Below are positions 11,300 through 23,079 of a stretch of DNA of 64,000 nucleotides, one piece after another (position 1 is the first letter of the stretch; every line of letters begins with the position of its first letter). The notes below the pieces were generated by a model that was not told where the DNA came from, searched no databases, and was given only the letters and a program-made list of their open reading frames with translations. The position numbers and the translations under genes were made by a program. The stretch spans positions 8,873,501 to 8,937,500 of the forward strand of contig JAWQUS010000004.1 in assembly GCA_036365455.1 (NCBI GenBank). Reading direction: 5' to 3'. Source of the DNA: Macrosoma leucophasiata. Its lineage: Eukaryota; Arthropoda; Insecta; Lepidoptera; Hedylidae.

Positions 11300-11947
11300 G
11301 GGGGCCTTTCATAAAATACGTCACGCTAAATTAATCTTTTTATGACTCCCTTGTCCATGGTCACGCTGTGTCACACTATCTGTAACCCTCCCTAAAAATA
11401 TTACGTCTCTAGAACTAAGACTCCCCCGGGCCCGCATCTTTTAGCGTATATATTGAGAGAAGAAGCATGAAACACTTAATCATTTCCAGCTATTCAAATC
11501 GTTTATATATTTATACCTTCAATTAGTTGTCGTAAGCATATTTCAAAAACAAGGATGTACCTACCTACTGTAGCCATATGGTGACATATTGTTGTCATAC
11601 AAAAATTACATTAAAAAAATCGTTAAAATAATCGTTCCGACAAAAAAACATTATTTTTTTAGTCTTTATCCATGATTCTACGTATTTTTCTCTATCTTTT
11701 GATGTAGTGCCCAATGTGGAACTTCTCCTTTCAATTAATAGCGAACAAAATAGTGAGAGTTAAAAATATTTATTTAGTTTTTAGGTATAATAAAATTACA
11801 ATAAATTAATAAATATCTTGTATAGGTATGTAACGAATATTTCAATGAACTGCGAACGTCACGTTTCCGGAGACCCTCCGTCCCATATCACATCTTATCA
11901 CGCTTACAGCCTCCCTATGTTTGCGAACGTACTTTATCAACGGCCCC
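11300..11947. mobile_element. MITE of about 650 bp (Rep-H)
   Basis: The left end GGGGCCTTTCATAAAATACG and the inverse of the right end (GGGGCCGTTGATAAAGTACG) agree at about 16 of 20 positions. There is no coding capacity. The flanks share TTG. Confidence 0.5.
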
Positions 11948-12474
11948 TTGACTAAAAAGTATACTTAATTCTTAAGTCTCACAGGGTATTGGCACAGTCT
12001 GCTCAAATCACACACTTCTTTCTCAATTTGAAAGAACTGTCCACAAACTATTTCATAGTTAAGATATTTCATATTTACATGTACGCTAGATTTAGTTCGT
12101 TACTATAGCTACATTTATCGTAGTAAAATATGGCTGTGTTAATATCAAAAAAGCATATTTATAAATATTATCAACCGTAAATACCTCTTTCTTGCCTAGG
12201 TGTGCAAAGCTACGAAATTGGCTGTGATTGTTCAACATACACGGAATTATTTAAACAGCGAATTCTTTCGTAGTTGTGCTCGGTCCCTATGAAAACTGCA
12301 TAATAAAAACTTGAATTATCCGTATCTGAGTGAATGCCGATTACCGCGTACCATACCATGACCGTCAACGCAGCTTCTCTCCCTATAGTCGATGCCGTCA
12401 ACGTATCAAAGTGGAAAAGGTATGACGGTGACTAATAGGCACTTTAAACTGCTAAATGACATAATGTATTGTAT

Positions 12475-12975
12475 CCAGGGGCGTAGCTACCGCCGTGTCT
12501 GCCGTATCAATTATAGTCAAATATAGGAGATGGAGGCCGCCATCGCGCGTAAACAAAAATTAAGAGAGAGTTTTGAGAAATCTTTAACTTTCTTAAGGGC
12601 AGTGCCGGATTAGCCATGTAGCGGGAGGCAACAAATGCTACCGGCCCCGCGCCTTGCGGGGTCCCGCGCCTGTGCCAAAACAACACACAAATATGTAATA
12701 CACCTTAGCTATTCTCAAAGTGAGCGTTGACCACACTGTAATTATATAGGTATTTATTATGTTGGCAATACCACAATACTTACAGGGGAAATTCCCTAAT
12801 ATTGTTTTCGATTCCTGTTCGTAGATGTTTTATTTTATTTACATCTTAAATTTCAGTAGGCAATGTAACTCTAGGGCCCCATGGTCACATTTGCTACGGG
12901 CCCCGCACCTGCTTTATCCCGCACTGCATAAGGGCCAAATTTTTATAAGGGCCAAGGCACGATACGCCACTATAT
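12475..12975. repeat. Possible MITE with GGCCCCGCGCC motifs
   Basis: GGGGCGTAGCTACCGCCGTG and GCCGGATTAGCC...ACCGGCCCCGCGCCTTGCGG at the left, and TACGGGCCCCGCACCTGC...AAGGGCCAAGGCACGATACG at the right, are GC-rich against an AT-rich background and partly inverted. No coding capacity. Confidence 0.35.
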
Positions 12976-14099
12976 GTACCTACACCATTTCTGGAAGAAA
13001 CCAATATCGGGTTTTGACCATCATTTCAGGAGTAGGTAAGAAAAAACGCTGAACAATTTTGAAAATGACAACTGTTCTCCATAAGATACCTAGTAGTTAT
13101 TGCGATCTTGACCCATGACCCGTGTAGGTACATGTATAGGTACCTGTAGTAATCTCATGATGTATTTTTTTTTAATTCAATTTATCTGCAGATTTAATAT
13201 CAGGATTTTCAGGATGATATCAAATTTAAAGAAGGATAGTCTTTGCTCTTTAGTCACTACAACCATACTCTTACCATAAGCCTATAAGTTTTGTTCTACG
13301 AGAATTCAAATACAACACTGCTTATCTCATAAAAAAATCGTTCGTTCTTTAAAATCCTTTAATCCCTCCACTCGCCCTATATTCTTTGGCGGTACCTACC
13401 TACCAATACGGACTACGGTCATGGTTTGGCATTTGGTACCTATTAATAAAAGATGCATGCAGTTAGGGAGAAAGGTGTAGAGATAATGTTACTTAGTTAC
13501 TTCTAGAATTGTAGAATACGACCATTCCACCTTAATTTTATTAAACTTATATCACATGTATTAGATTAAGTGCGGCTTCGTCATTATGTTACCCAAACAT
13601 TTAGAAGTGGCCATTTCCTACAATAAATTACTGTGTTTAATTCTTATCATGTATTACTATAGAATATAAGAGATTCTTGTTAGATTTTATATACTTAATG
13701 CTCAAATGTTTACATATTTGATACATGATATGAACAGAAGATTGTTTGATATCTGCTGAAAAATCCGAATTGACGTAAGAAATTAATATAAAATATAAAG
13801 CTTTATGTTGTTTAATTTGCCTCCCTGTCCCTAGGGATAGCTGCTTAAATTTTTAGAGAAGAAATCATCAACCAAAAAAATAAACAAGAGCGTGAACAAA
13901 AAACGGACTGTTAACATATCTGACATTTAATTTAGTCCGTATTAACCACAGAGTTAATACACATGGAGGAGGCACATTCTACTATAGAAACAGTAGTTAT
14001 ACAATAATGGGTAAAATCGACACATGTCTGACAAAAGCAGTTTTGACTCTTTCTAACTAACCAGTAGCTCCCTTTGTAAAAAGAGACAAGATGTATGCA
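12976..14099. other. Nothing recognised
   Basis: AT-rich intergenic sequence. There is no frame with family features. Confidence 0.5.
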
Positions 14100-14460
14100 G
14101 AGCATCAATTTTGGAAATGATTTGATGTGACGTCATACTTATGCCTTCGCGTGCCCGTCGGCGCCATTGTATGCGCCCGATTTGTGGTACATCTGTTGTC
14201 AAACAAACAGGTGCTCGTAATATTTTTGCTGTTTTCTTGAAAACTAAACCTTTTAACTAGATAATGAGGTATTCTAGGTTTTGCTATATGTTGACTGATT
14301 ATGCTCTCGTACTGTTTAAAACAGAGTGGTGCAAGGAAAAACGAAAATAATCTTGGATTGAACTTTGTGAGGTTATCACGGATTGTGTCGTATTCGGTGG
14401 GATTTTGAAATGCAGTGATATATATAGTGATATGTTTTATTAAGAGTTTTGAAGACCTGT
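14100..14460 (+). promoter_or_regulatory. Possible promoter and non-coding 5' exon
   Basis: A perfect CRE palindrome TGACGTCA lies at 14128-14135. A GC-rich stretch (CGCGTGCCCGTCGGCGCCAT) follows, then a short ORF of 29 codons at 14171. A good donor, CCTGT|GTAAGTTTC, lies at 14460/14461. No coding exon was recognised here. The next strong acceptor on this strand, at 15235, opens the reverse transcriptase-like frame. Confidence 0.3.
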
Positions 14461-14799
14461 GTAAGTTTCGTATGACTTATACGACTTTTAATGCTATTAA
14501 TTCTTTTCTAAAAATAACATTTTTATATAGTGATGTATGAATACCAACCTGATATATCAAAGTATCGATATAAAATTATTTTCATATCAATTTAAATTAT
14601 GTAATATTAAATTGTATTAGCATTATACTCGATAGAATTTCTTGTTTATTAATAAAAAATCGAAGAAGAAATTGATGTAAATTAAATCATTTTGTTTTCT
14701 CCTTTTTTGCACCCGATATAGCATGGATTTTTTTCAGAGATTGTTAGAGTGTTATATAAGTATAAGCACAACATAACACAGTTATTTTTTCAATTTATG

Positions 14800-14945
14800 A
14801 AGTGGCAAACAGGTATCAGTTTACATTGGTAAGTACAATAGCCTATCAGTCTACACGAAACCAGAGCTTTCAATCTAAATGCGTTGCCACTCCTTAGACC
14901 TAAGATATTACGCATCTGTGCTGGAAATTACAGGGCCGTGCAGAT
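14800..14945 (+). repeat. Rep-A fragment
   Basis: A degenerate start (AAGTGGCAAACAGGTATCAG) is followed by ATGCGTTGCCACTCCTTAGA and GGAAATTACAGGGCCGTGCA. The 3' half is missing. Confidence 0.6.
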
Positions 14946-15210
14946 CTGTGTCACTAACTTCTACATGCGTATCATATGAAAATTCAAGCAAACCAAAAAA
15001 ACCAAAGCTATGACATTTTTTTAAATAGCGATTTTTTATTTTCTCTTGTATTTTATTTAAGTGTACCACTGCTATAAATTAAAGAAATTCAATTAAGTTA
15101 AGTTTTTCAATATTCGTCATAGACTCTTTATTAGATATGGAATAAATCATAAGTAGGTCGTACGTTTTTTGAAAGAAACTTGTTTGTTATTTAATAAATT
15201 AATTGATTAA

Positions 15211-16437
15211 TTTGATTCTTTTCCTTCCTTCGTAGAAGAAAAGATCCAAAATTTTTGTGAAATTTCTAAGAAACCTTCCGAAATTAATGTTCATTCTGCT
15301 TATACGCTGTTTCGATATTGTTCTTTCGGCCCTAAATTTGTATACTATCTCCGATGTTCCCCTTTATGGAAACATACGGAACTACTAATAAAGATTGACT
15401 CAATCATCAGAACAACGATGACGAACATTTTCAACACGACTCTGGACGACCGCGCGTGGGATCAGGCCACTCTTCCCATCCGACTGGGTGGCCTAGGCAT
15501 CCGCAAAATTTCTAGTATAAGTCTACCGGCGTTCTTGTCCTCGGTCCACGGCACTAATAATTTAAGTAGGAAAATTTTATCAACCACACTGGTGAATTTT
15601 GAAGTGCCGTGCTTGACCGACGCCTTGAGCGCCTGGAAAACGACTTGCCCAAATATGGACCTACCGGGTAACCTCTCTTCACAGCGACAGTGGGACGCAC
15701 CGCTCTGCAGCTTGGTACGGAAAAATCTTATAGATACGTCAACCAACGCTGCGGAGCGAGCCCGTCTTCGGGCGCTTGGAGAGTGGGAATCCGGTCTCTG
15801 GTTACAGGCTTTGCCATCACCAAGCATCGGGACAATGATGGATGACATCACCTTCCGGCTCGCTACTTGCCTCCGCCTAGGCACATCTTGCTACGCTCCG
15901 CATCGCTGCCCCTGTGGTGAAGCTGTCGACCGCCTGGGGCACCATGGTCTCTCCTGCGGTAGAAGTGCCGGCAGATTCACGAGACACGCCCAATTAAATG
16001 ACATTCTGCGCCGAGCCCTTTCCACCGCCGGCGTGCCAGCCATATTAGAACCCAACGGCCTGGCACGTGACGATGGAAGGAGACCGGACGGTATGTCATT
16101 GATGCCCTGGAAGATGGGTAGGCCTTTGGTGTGGGACGCAACTTGCGTTGACACCTTAGCGCCATCCCATCTTCCAAGCACGGCGTGCTCCGCTGGCACT
16201 GCTGCTGCAGAGACCCTGAAACAGCGCAAATATAGTACCCTTCCAGAGGACTATATATTTGTGCCTTTTGGGGTCGAAACTCTTGGTCCATGTTGCCCCA
16301 GTGCTCAGCTCTTATTCAAAGAGATCGCGAGACGGCTGGTCGACACTTCCCGTGACCAGAGGAGTGGCCAATTTTTAGTTCAAAGTTCAGCATTGCCATC
16401 CAACGAGGCAATGCTGCCAGCCTTCTGGGTACCATAA
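15211..16437 (+). CDS. C-terminal half of a reverse transcriptase ORF with zinc knuckle and restriction-like endonuclease signature
   Basis: Seen: one open frame of 408 codons after a TAA at 15208, ending TAA at 16435. The first ATG is at 15418 (339 codons), but family-like sequence (SFGPKFVYYLRCSP) already begins near 15328, so that ATG is not the natural start of the family. Numbered from the ATG: LPIRLGGLGIRK (19-30), a cysteine/histidine cluster HRCPCG...HHGLSC (162-180), then RPDGMSL...LVWDATCVD (222-245). The last resembles the PD...D-x-T core of the restriction-like endonucleases that follow a CCHC knuckle in R2/R4-type retrotransposons. The catalytic palm (YxDD) is absent, so this piece is 5' truncated. 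The ORF is clearly richer in GC than its surroundings and has no frameshift. A strong pyrimidine tract with AG at 15234-15235 precedes it. Inference: a truncated retroelement, perhaps exonised. No polymerase activity is expected. Confidence 0.7.
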   Translation, partial: FDSFPSFVEEKIQNFCEISKKPSEINVHSAYTLFRYCSFGPKFVYYLRCSPLWKHTELLIKIDSIIRTTMTNIFNTTLDDRAWDQATLPIRLGGLGIRKISSISLPAFLSSVHGTNNLSRKILSTTLVNFEVPCLTDALSAWKTTCPNMDLPGNLSSQRQWDAPLCSLVRKNLIDTSTNAAERARLRALGEWESGLWLQALPSPSIGTMMDDITFRLATCLRLGTSCYAPHRCPCGEAVDRLGHHGLSCGRSAGRFTRHAQLNDILRRALSTAGVPAILEPNGLARDDGRRPDGMSLMPWKMGRPLVWDATCVDTLAPSHLPSTACSAGTAAAETLKQRKYSTLPEDYIFVPFGVETLGPCCPSAQLLFKEIARRLVDTSRDQRSGQFLVQSSALPSNEAMLPAFWVP

Positions 16438-17095
16438 CACAGGAAGGCAGTGATGCGGAATTTTTAGATGCATGTTGTTTTTAGTTTAGTTTTAACTTTA
16501 TATTATGTAAATATTATTTATGTTTTAAATATATTATAATTTAGAAAAAACTATGATTAGGATTAAAATTTTTATTACGAAATGTGGTTGAATTCATATT
16601 TGTAAAAGTTTAAACCACAAAATAAAAAAAATGCGTATTTAATGCGTGTGCGTGTGCGCGCGCGTTTTTGTGTTTAATGTAATATTACTAACATTAACTA
16701 TAGTAGTCTTTTGTACCTGACTTGCTACCTACTAACAATTTTAACTAAGTTTAACTTTTTCAGATTTTGTCTGTCGTTACATAACGCAATTGCCAAATGA
16801 CGAAAAAAAAGTTTCATGTGTCACATGTGTCAAATTCATAAGATGACAGTTCATCACTATTTTATTTGATATTTTGTTTTATTTTTCTTTCTGATAACGT
16901 GATAACACATAACCGCAATTGATAAGATAAGTACCGAGTAGGTACACTACAGTAAAACAATAATATTTGATTTGATACCGAGTTATCACTTTGCTAACAG
17001 CTACTGAAGTAAATAGTGTTTGCTCTTATTCAAATATAATATAATTGCTAATTTAATATTCCTAACTTGTAACATAAATAAAGTAGTAATTAAAC
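16438..17095. other. Spacer between the RT-like ORF and the isomerase gene
   Basis: Contains a GT/GC-alternating run at 16645-16664 and the presumed isomerase promoter. No TATA box stands out. Confidence 0.5.
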
Positions 17096-19239
17096 ATGAA
17101 CATCAAATGTTGTGCTAATCTTGATTTTATGTTCACTGTAACATCGAATTTATTAGAAAGATATGCTTTAGCGAAAGCTGCCGGTTTTCGAGCAGTCGAA
17201 ACTGGATTCCCTTTGGGATACAGTATTGAACAAGTGAAACAGGCTAAAGAGAGTGCTGGCATTCAACAGATTTTAATAAATCTTAAAACAGGTGGGTGAC
17301 GATTTTCTCTCGTGCTTCCATATTTATTTAATCTTTTATGCACAAATATTATACATAAGGCGGACTTAACGCCACTAGGCATTTTCTGCCAGTCAACCTT
17401 TGGGTAGTTAAGATAACAACGAAAGTTGGTGCAGCGTTGGTACTAATATTTGAAAACAGGAAAAGAAAACAAATACATTCTTTAAAACAAAATAACAATA
17501 CATTCGTTATTTTGTAATAAACATATAATAACAAATATATACGTAAATACCCATAAATGCTTATACTTTAATTTCTGAATTTAGTATTTGTATACCTACA
17601 TGGGATTTCAGAAAGTTATTTTTTATGAGATAATAATATAAGTGGCAAACAAGTGTCCAGTTTGTACTGCCCTTAAGTAAATACAGTAGGTAGGTAATTA
17701 TATACATCTAAAATTAACTGAAAAACCAGAGTCCTAGATGCAGATATATAAACATCCCTTTGGTATTAGATCTTTTGTGTCTGTGACAGAGATTATGAGG
17801 CCATACTGACATGGATGGATGATCCATGGGCTGGCTTGCATGAAATCAATGTGTCTCTAATTTGTGGTCATATTTATCTAAAAATAAATTGTTCCTTTAG
17901 GTGATGTTCGCAAGGGAGAGCTAGGGGTGACAGCAGTACCCGGCAAAGAGAATGAATTCAAGGAAAATTTACGAGTTACTATTGATTATGCCAAAGCACT
18001 TGATGCTAAAAAAATACACATCATGGCTGGAAAATTGGATAATGTTACTACAGAGAACTGGGCTACTTATGAAAATAATTTAAAGTATGCTGCTGGTGTT
18101 TTACAAAAAGAGAATCTCATTGGACTCATAGAACCAATAAATCAACATACTGTGCCTAAATATTTTTTGAGTGACTATGGCAAAGGTGAGTTTTATGTTA
18201 TATAATAAAATTATATAAACTTGAATTTGCTCTTGTGGTGGAAGCACACAATCATCACACATCATTGCCATAGATAGGTATACTTATTTAAAAATCACAT
18301 GATTTTACTGATGGCAATGAGTTATCAACATTTATATTTATACTAGCTGACCCGGCGAACCTCATACGACTATCGGAGATAATTATTTTTCTGTTGAAAA
18401 TGTATTGTACTAACTCAGAAATCTTTGTGGGCTCATGCACAACAACTTTGCTCAATATCATAACATGATCAAATGCATAGTCTACAGACATAAAGGACAT
18501 ACAAACAGTCCTTTTTATAAGAGAATTGAACCGAAGGATTCCACCTCAATCATCTAGCACAACAATTTTTTTTTGTATCCACATTCTTAACCAATGAGAG
18601 TGGAAATTATAAAATATAACGACACAAGTCAACCCTAGCGTGTAGTGAGATTTGTTATTTGATTCCTGGTATGAAACTTTATTTCAGCTGTGGAAATTAT
18701 AAAACGTATAAACAGCGCACATTTGAAGCTACAGTTAGACATATTTCATCTGCAACAAATCCGGGGCGATCTGAGTCACAATATCAAGGAGCTCATGCCA
18801 CATGTTGGCCATGTACAGGTATGATTATTTAATTAAATCTTGTTTTACCACAGAGTATTTCATAGAACTGAAGGTTCACTCACAAAAAATGTTTATTAAG
18901 AATTAATTCTTAGTATAAAGCAATAAAGTGCAATTTATATGACACAGCTTTTACTGCAGTTGAAGTGCAGAACAATAGTCTACTAACCATCCTGTTATGA
19001 ACTTTTGGATGTGGAAGATAACATACACACCTTACCTACATACCTTACATATTTTTTTCCAGATTGCTCAAGTACCAAGTCGCTTAGATCCTGAGAGTTC
19101 AGGAGAGATAAAGTATCAATATATTTTTGAAGAACTGGCAAATTGTGGGTATGACGATTGGATAGGTTTGGAATATAAGTATGTTGGGGACAACAACTTG
19201 GGACTCAAATGGATTAAAGATTATGGAATCAAATTGTAA
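17096..19239 (+). CDS. Hydroxypyruvate isomerase (Hyi / Gip type), four exons, complete
   Basis: Seen: exons 17096-17291, 17901-18185, 18688-18818 and 19063-19239 join in frame to a 262-residue protein, the usual length for the family. The start is the first ATG of exon 1. Known: hydroxypyruvate isomerase (EC 5.3.1.22) is a TIM-barrel enzyme of the AP-endonuclease-2-like fold that interconverts hydroxypyruvate and tartronate semialdehyde. The four residues that bind the metal and act in the E. coli enzyme (E142, D177, Q203, E240) all have counterparts, one position later: E143 in LIEPIN, D178 in LQLDIFH, Q204 in HVQIAQ and E241 in GLEYKY. The protein should therefore be active. No signal peptide is visible, so it is probably cytosolic. 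Introns hold repeat fragments only. The gene converges on the Aurora kinase gene. The Drosophila homologue is called Gip. Confidence 0.93.
17340..17412 (-). repeat. Rep-G (LINE/SINE 3' tail), reverse
   Basis: Read on the minus strand: AAGGTTGACTGGCAGAAAAT..GTTAAGTCCGCCTTATGTAT. Related copies lie at 23395-23490 (reverse) and 41050-41135 (forward, ending AAATAAATAAAATAG). It lies in isomerase intron 1. Confidence 0.55.
17640..17835 (+). repeat. Degenerate Rep-A fragment in isomerase intron 1
   Basis: AGTGGCAAACAAGTGTCCAG, AAACCAGAGTCCTAGATGCA and GTCTGTGACAGAGATTATGA-like pieces follow the Rep-A order with many changes. It lies about 65 bp before exon 2 of the hydroxypyruvate isomerase gene. 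Confidence 0.45.
18340..18525. repeat. Interspersed repeat in isomerase intron 2
   Basis: CTAGCTGACCCGGCGAACCT at one end and CATAACATGATCAAATGCAT, ACATAAAGGACATACAAACA at the other are strings common in lepidopteran transposable elements. Class not determined. Confidence 0.45.
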
Positions 19240-19281
19240 AAATGACAAAAACAAACTGTGGCTTTATCAAGTTTATAAAAG

Positions 19282-19287
19282 TTTATT
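19282..19287 (-). promoter_or_regulatory. Poly(A) signal AATAAA of the Aurora kinase gene
   Basis: TTTATT on the plus strand reads AATAAA on the minus strand, 71 bases beyond the Aurora stop codon. It lies inside the 3' UTR of the convergent isomerase gene, so the two mature transcripts should overlap by roughly 100 bases. Confidence 0.55.
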
Positions 19288-19337
19288 TTATTACAAGAAA
19301 ATAATGATGTAATTTCACAGTTAATATTATGAATAAG

Positions 19338-19343
19338 AATAAA
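19338..19343 (+). promoter_or_regulatory. Poly(A) signal AATAAA of the hydroxypyruvate isomerase gene
   Basis: A canonical AATAAA lies 99 bases after the isomerase stop codon. Cleavage 10-30 bases further on would fall around 19355-19375, inside the last codons of the Aurora gene on the other strand. A near match lies a few bases upstream (GAATAAG at 19331). Confidence 0.6.
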
Positions 19344-19357
19344 ATTATTTATATATA

Positions 19358-22300
19358 TTATGATGTATTTTGGTATTTTTGTACCCAGTTATGTTTTTTG
19401 ACTGAATCAAGTGATAACCTCTCTTTGCTAGAGTGACGCAAAAGCTGAAAAAAATAGTTAAAAATAAATTATTATTTTGGTAGTGAAGGCCACCAATAGC
19501 GATTAAATTTGCTGAATCCTAATAAAGGATGATTCTATTGACATTCAATTTCAGGGCCTGTAATAATGGGCTGCCAAGGTATTCAAACTGAATAAATTAA
19601 AACAAGCAAGCAATGTATGGCACCATAATTTCTCTCAAATAGACAAGCACACTTAGGGTCAGTGTCCATTGACAGCGTGGCACGCAGCACATCTGCAGTT
19701 CCCAGTGACCAGTCTAGCAGTGTGTAACTACTGCTTGAATCAAGGGTTGCAGAGTTGATCCTTGCACCAGGCCATATTTGTATGGTATATTGACTGATAT
19801 TTGATTTGGATTTGCATGTTTATGTTGTGTGTGTACAACGGCACCCACGACATACGTAGACATACTTTTATACGTAGTGTGTGTGTAAACGTATTTTTTT
19901 ATTAGTAGGACTCTGGTTTTGTGTACATGTCTATAGGCTGCAGAATTCACTTACCATCATAGAGCAACACGGGCCACCGGCCGACCGGAGGTCGTCCATG
20001 TAAACTGCATACACAGGACCAGGGTAGCAGGAGTGATAATAAAAAAATTGTAAAATAAAGTGATACCTTTGAAATGAGATCTTTGGCTCCTTCCGGCACA
20101 TATTCTGGGTAAGACATGTCTAGCGCCAGGATCCTCGCGTAAGTTTTGTCTTGACCTTCGCTTTCGAAAGGCGGTTTCCCCACCAGGAACTCGTACAATA
20201 GAACGCCGATACACCAGTGGTCTACAGAGACATCATACACTTCTCGTCTAATCATCTCTGGTGGTAAGTAGTCTAAGGTCCCGCACATAGTCTTTCTCCT
20301 AGAAATCATAATATTACATTACAAGATGGGACTTTTCCAAACTACATATTGTGTTGAAAGTTTCTTTTTCAAACTACATATTGTGTTGAAAGTTTATCTT
20401 TCATTATGGCGCCGGGACTTGACGATCCCACCAACTACTAGGGGAGAATTCTTCCAGTAGTGCAGTCAGTCAACCAAACAATGGTTAAATCTGGAATGGT
20501 TTTGTTTTGGTTATACATAGAGCAAGATAGGCAGAAATGTCCTGCGATAAAATTGCCGCCACTGCGATCGCCAATCCACACTACCTATGGCATATTGAAT
20601 AAAAATAAAAAATGATGCACAACACTATTGTGAGCTGGCTCTGTGGTGAAGCCTTTTGTCCAGCAGTGATGATGGTGATGGATACATATAATTGCAAGTG
20701 TTCGACCGATACTGACAAAAACATAATATTAATATACGATATTAAATTAAACTTACCTTTCTGATGGTGCATGGACCGACCAGCCAAAGTCTGCCAGTTT
20801 TAGGTCTCCATTGAATGCAACCAGAATATTTTCTGGCTTGATGTCTCTGTGTATTACGTGGTGTTGGTGACAATATTCTACTGCATCTGCAACCTATATA
20901 AATATCACATTTTTAAATATAATTTACATTGAAATATGAATTTTGTTTAAAATAAGCCTAGGTATTAGGTAGCATGGTAAGTTAATCCTGCAAGTAATTT
21001 GTTGTGATCAGGAGCTCCCCAGATTATACTAATAATTTCCAACTAAAAATGTTATTTTCTGTTAAGTTTCGCAAGAAACAATTTAATTGTAATGAGATAT
21101 AAGTTGCAATAAAATATTTAAAATAAAAAACAAGAATGATTTGAAGTCTAATTAAATGCCTTGGACTCAATCTTTTGTGATGTTTTCGTCGAAAAGTCGC
21201 TGAAATTTGCTGAAATCTTATTCGAACTAACTTCACAAACAAGATTTTATCTCTTTCAATGCTCCGGAGAGATAACTTTGAAAAAAACGGTTTGGTCACA
21301 TTGTGGTTCAAAGCCTAAATATTATATATTTTTTTCGAAGTCTGTATTGTAAGTTGCTTATTTGTTAAGAATTGGAGCACCTGCTCCAGTTGTCCTCTCT
21401 TAAATCCAGGGCCTGGATACCCCTGATATCTAAGATCTGTAAAATATGTGTCAGAAATAAAACCCCATTCATTTGTTACATCTGTATCTGCAATTTTATA
21501 GGGTTAAATTTTAATCTTGAGATTAGCTTGTATTGTTTTTTTAATTTATTTGTAGTGTGTGAAAACTTAACTTATGCAGTTGTTACAGAGATAACATTGC
21601 ATTATTATGTTTTTAATTGAGCTATATTACTAACATCAATGTGGGTTTTTAAAAGGTTTATTTTGAAAATTATTTATTTAGAAAATCAGTGATAGTGTGG
21701 GTTGGAGAGTGGCTATAGGCACTATTACCTAATAACATGTTGCTGATTTGTAATGTTCATCATTTTGTTTGTTAATATTACATGCTTATATAACTTTTAA
21801 CATAAAAACCATATAAATATTTAGTTACATACATAAAACAGTTTTGTCAAAGATTATGAACATGAGATTAGCTACCTGATAGATATATCTAGCAGCTTTG
21901 CTTTCTGGAAACCTTCCATTAGGTGAATTTGTCAAGTGTTTGTAAAGTTCACCCCCAGCAGCAAACTCTACAATGAGGTAGATGCGTCTTTCATCGTGAC
22001 ACCATGTCAGAAGACGCAGAATGTTAGGATGCCTGTAAGTACAGAATGGTTATTTTTATTACTTCTATATTTTGTCCATCTATACATGAGACAAAATGGG
22101 GTTTTGGAACCTTGAAAGAGGCATGTAGTGCTCTTATTTTATTTCATTTTCTTGGTGTATTTTGGAGTTATATTTAATAAAGTTGATGGCATTTTGTTTA
22201 GGTTTATTACAGAGCCTGTGTATAGTGAAATAGAATAACAGTGCAAAAACACGGCTTTTCAGTTTGCCTTCAAAACTTCATTTTAAATGTTCTGGTAAAG

Positions 22301-23079
22301 TAGCCATCGCTTTACTCCAAATACTGACTGTGACTCGGACCGACTGACTTTTACACTGCTTGTGATAATGAAATATAATTTTACTTGTTACTGGCAATAT
22401 GCATAATAGCGATGCCATTATATAATAAAAAAAATGATACAAAATCTATTCAGTTACATGGTCGAACTGCATAACTATACATAAAGTGAGAGATATAGCG
22501 ATGTTGTAGCAAGCAAAGAGTCATGATAGATACATTGTATTTTACAGAAAAAAAGAAAACAAAAATGGTACCTACGTAAGTACAAAGACTTTGAAATATT
22601 ATTTTGATACCATAAAGAACATTATCTGGTGTTTAATATATTTCTACCTCTCTTAATTAGTACAAATCTTGCCATGATCCTTTCAGAAGGAAGGTTAAAC
22701 AGTACTAGTAGTAACAAACAAAAGAAACTTACTTCAAATGAGATTGTATTTCAATTTCTCTCATTACTTGCCGTTCACACCTGGATTTCACAATCTGTGA
22801 TTTGAACAGAGTTTTGATAGCAACCAGGTAACCAGTTTTCTTCTCTCTGGCAACGTGAACATGTCCGAATTTTCCTTGACCGAGAGCAGAACCAAGTTCA
22901 AAGTCTCTTGGAGACCATTTATAACTATAAACAAAATTATTGTATATTAACTTGTTGCACTCCATTCAAATTCAGAATTCTAAAAACGCCCAAACTTACG
23001 ATGAGTTTCCATAAGCTTCATGCTTGACTATTTTTGATTCGAGTTCTAACACTTCATTCAAGTCGCTCTTCATATTCAT
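19358..23079 (-). CDS. aurB: Aurora kinase, B type, six exons, complete
   Basis: Seen: minus-strand exons 23000-23079, 22733-22924, 21876-22032, 20757-20893, 20067-20298 and 19358-19444 join in frame to 294 residues. The start is the first ATG after an in-frame TAA. Kinase landmarks in order: glycine loop GQGKFG (42-47), VAIK with K64, helix C E83, HRDIKPEN (D160), [11 protein letters not shown] (D178), activation loop RRKTMCGT with T192, PPEM. Known: WSVHAPS and the RRKTMCGT loop are Aurora hallmarks. The methionine after the phospho-threonine and the very short N-terminus (27 residues before the kinase domain) point to Aurora B, the catalytic part of the chromosomal passenger complex with INCENP, Survivin and Borealin at centromeres and midzone. 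Odd: HPW near the end is HNW (284-286) and VDLW is VDHW (215-217). Aurora A is less likely because it has a long N-terminal extension. Confidence 0.9.
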
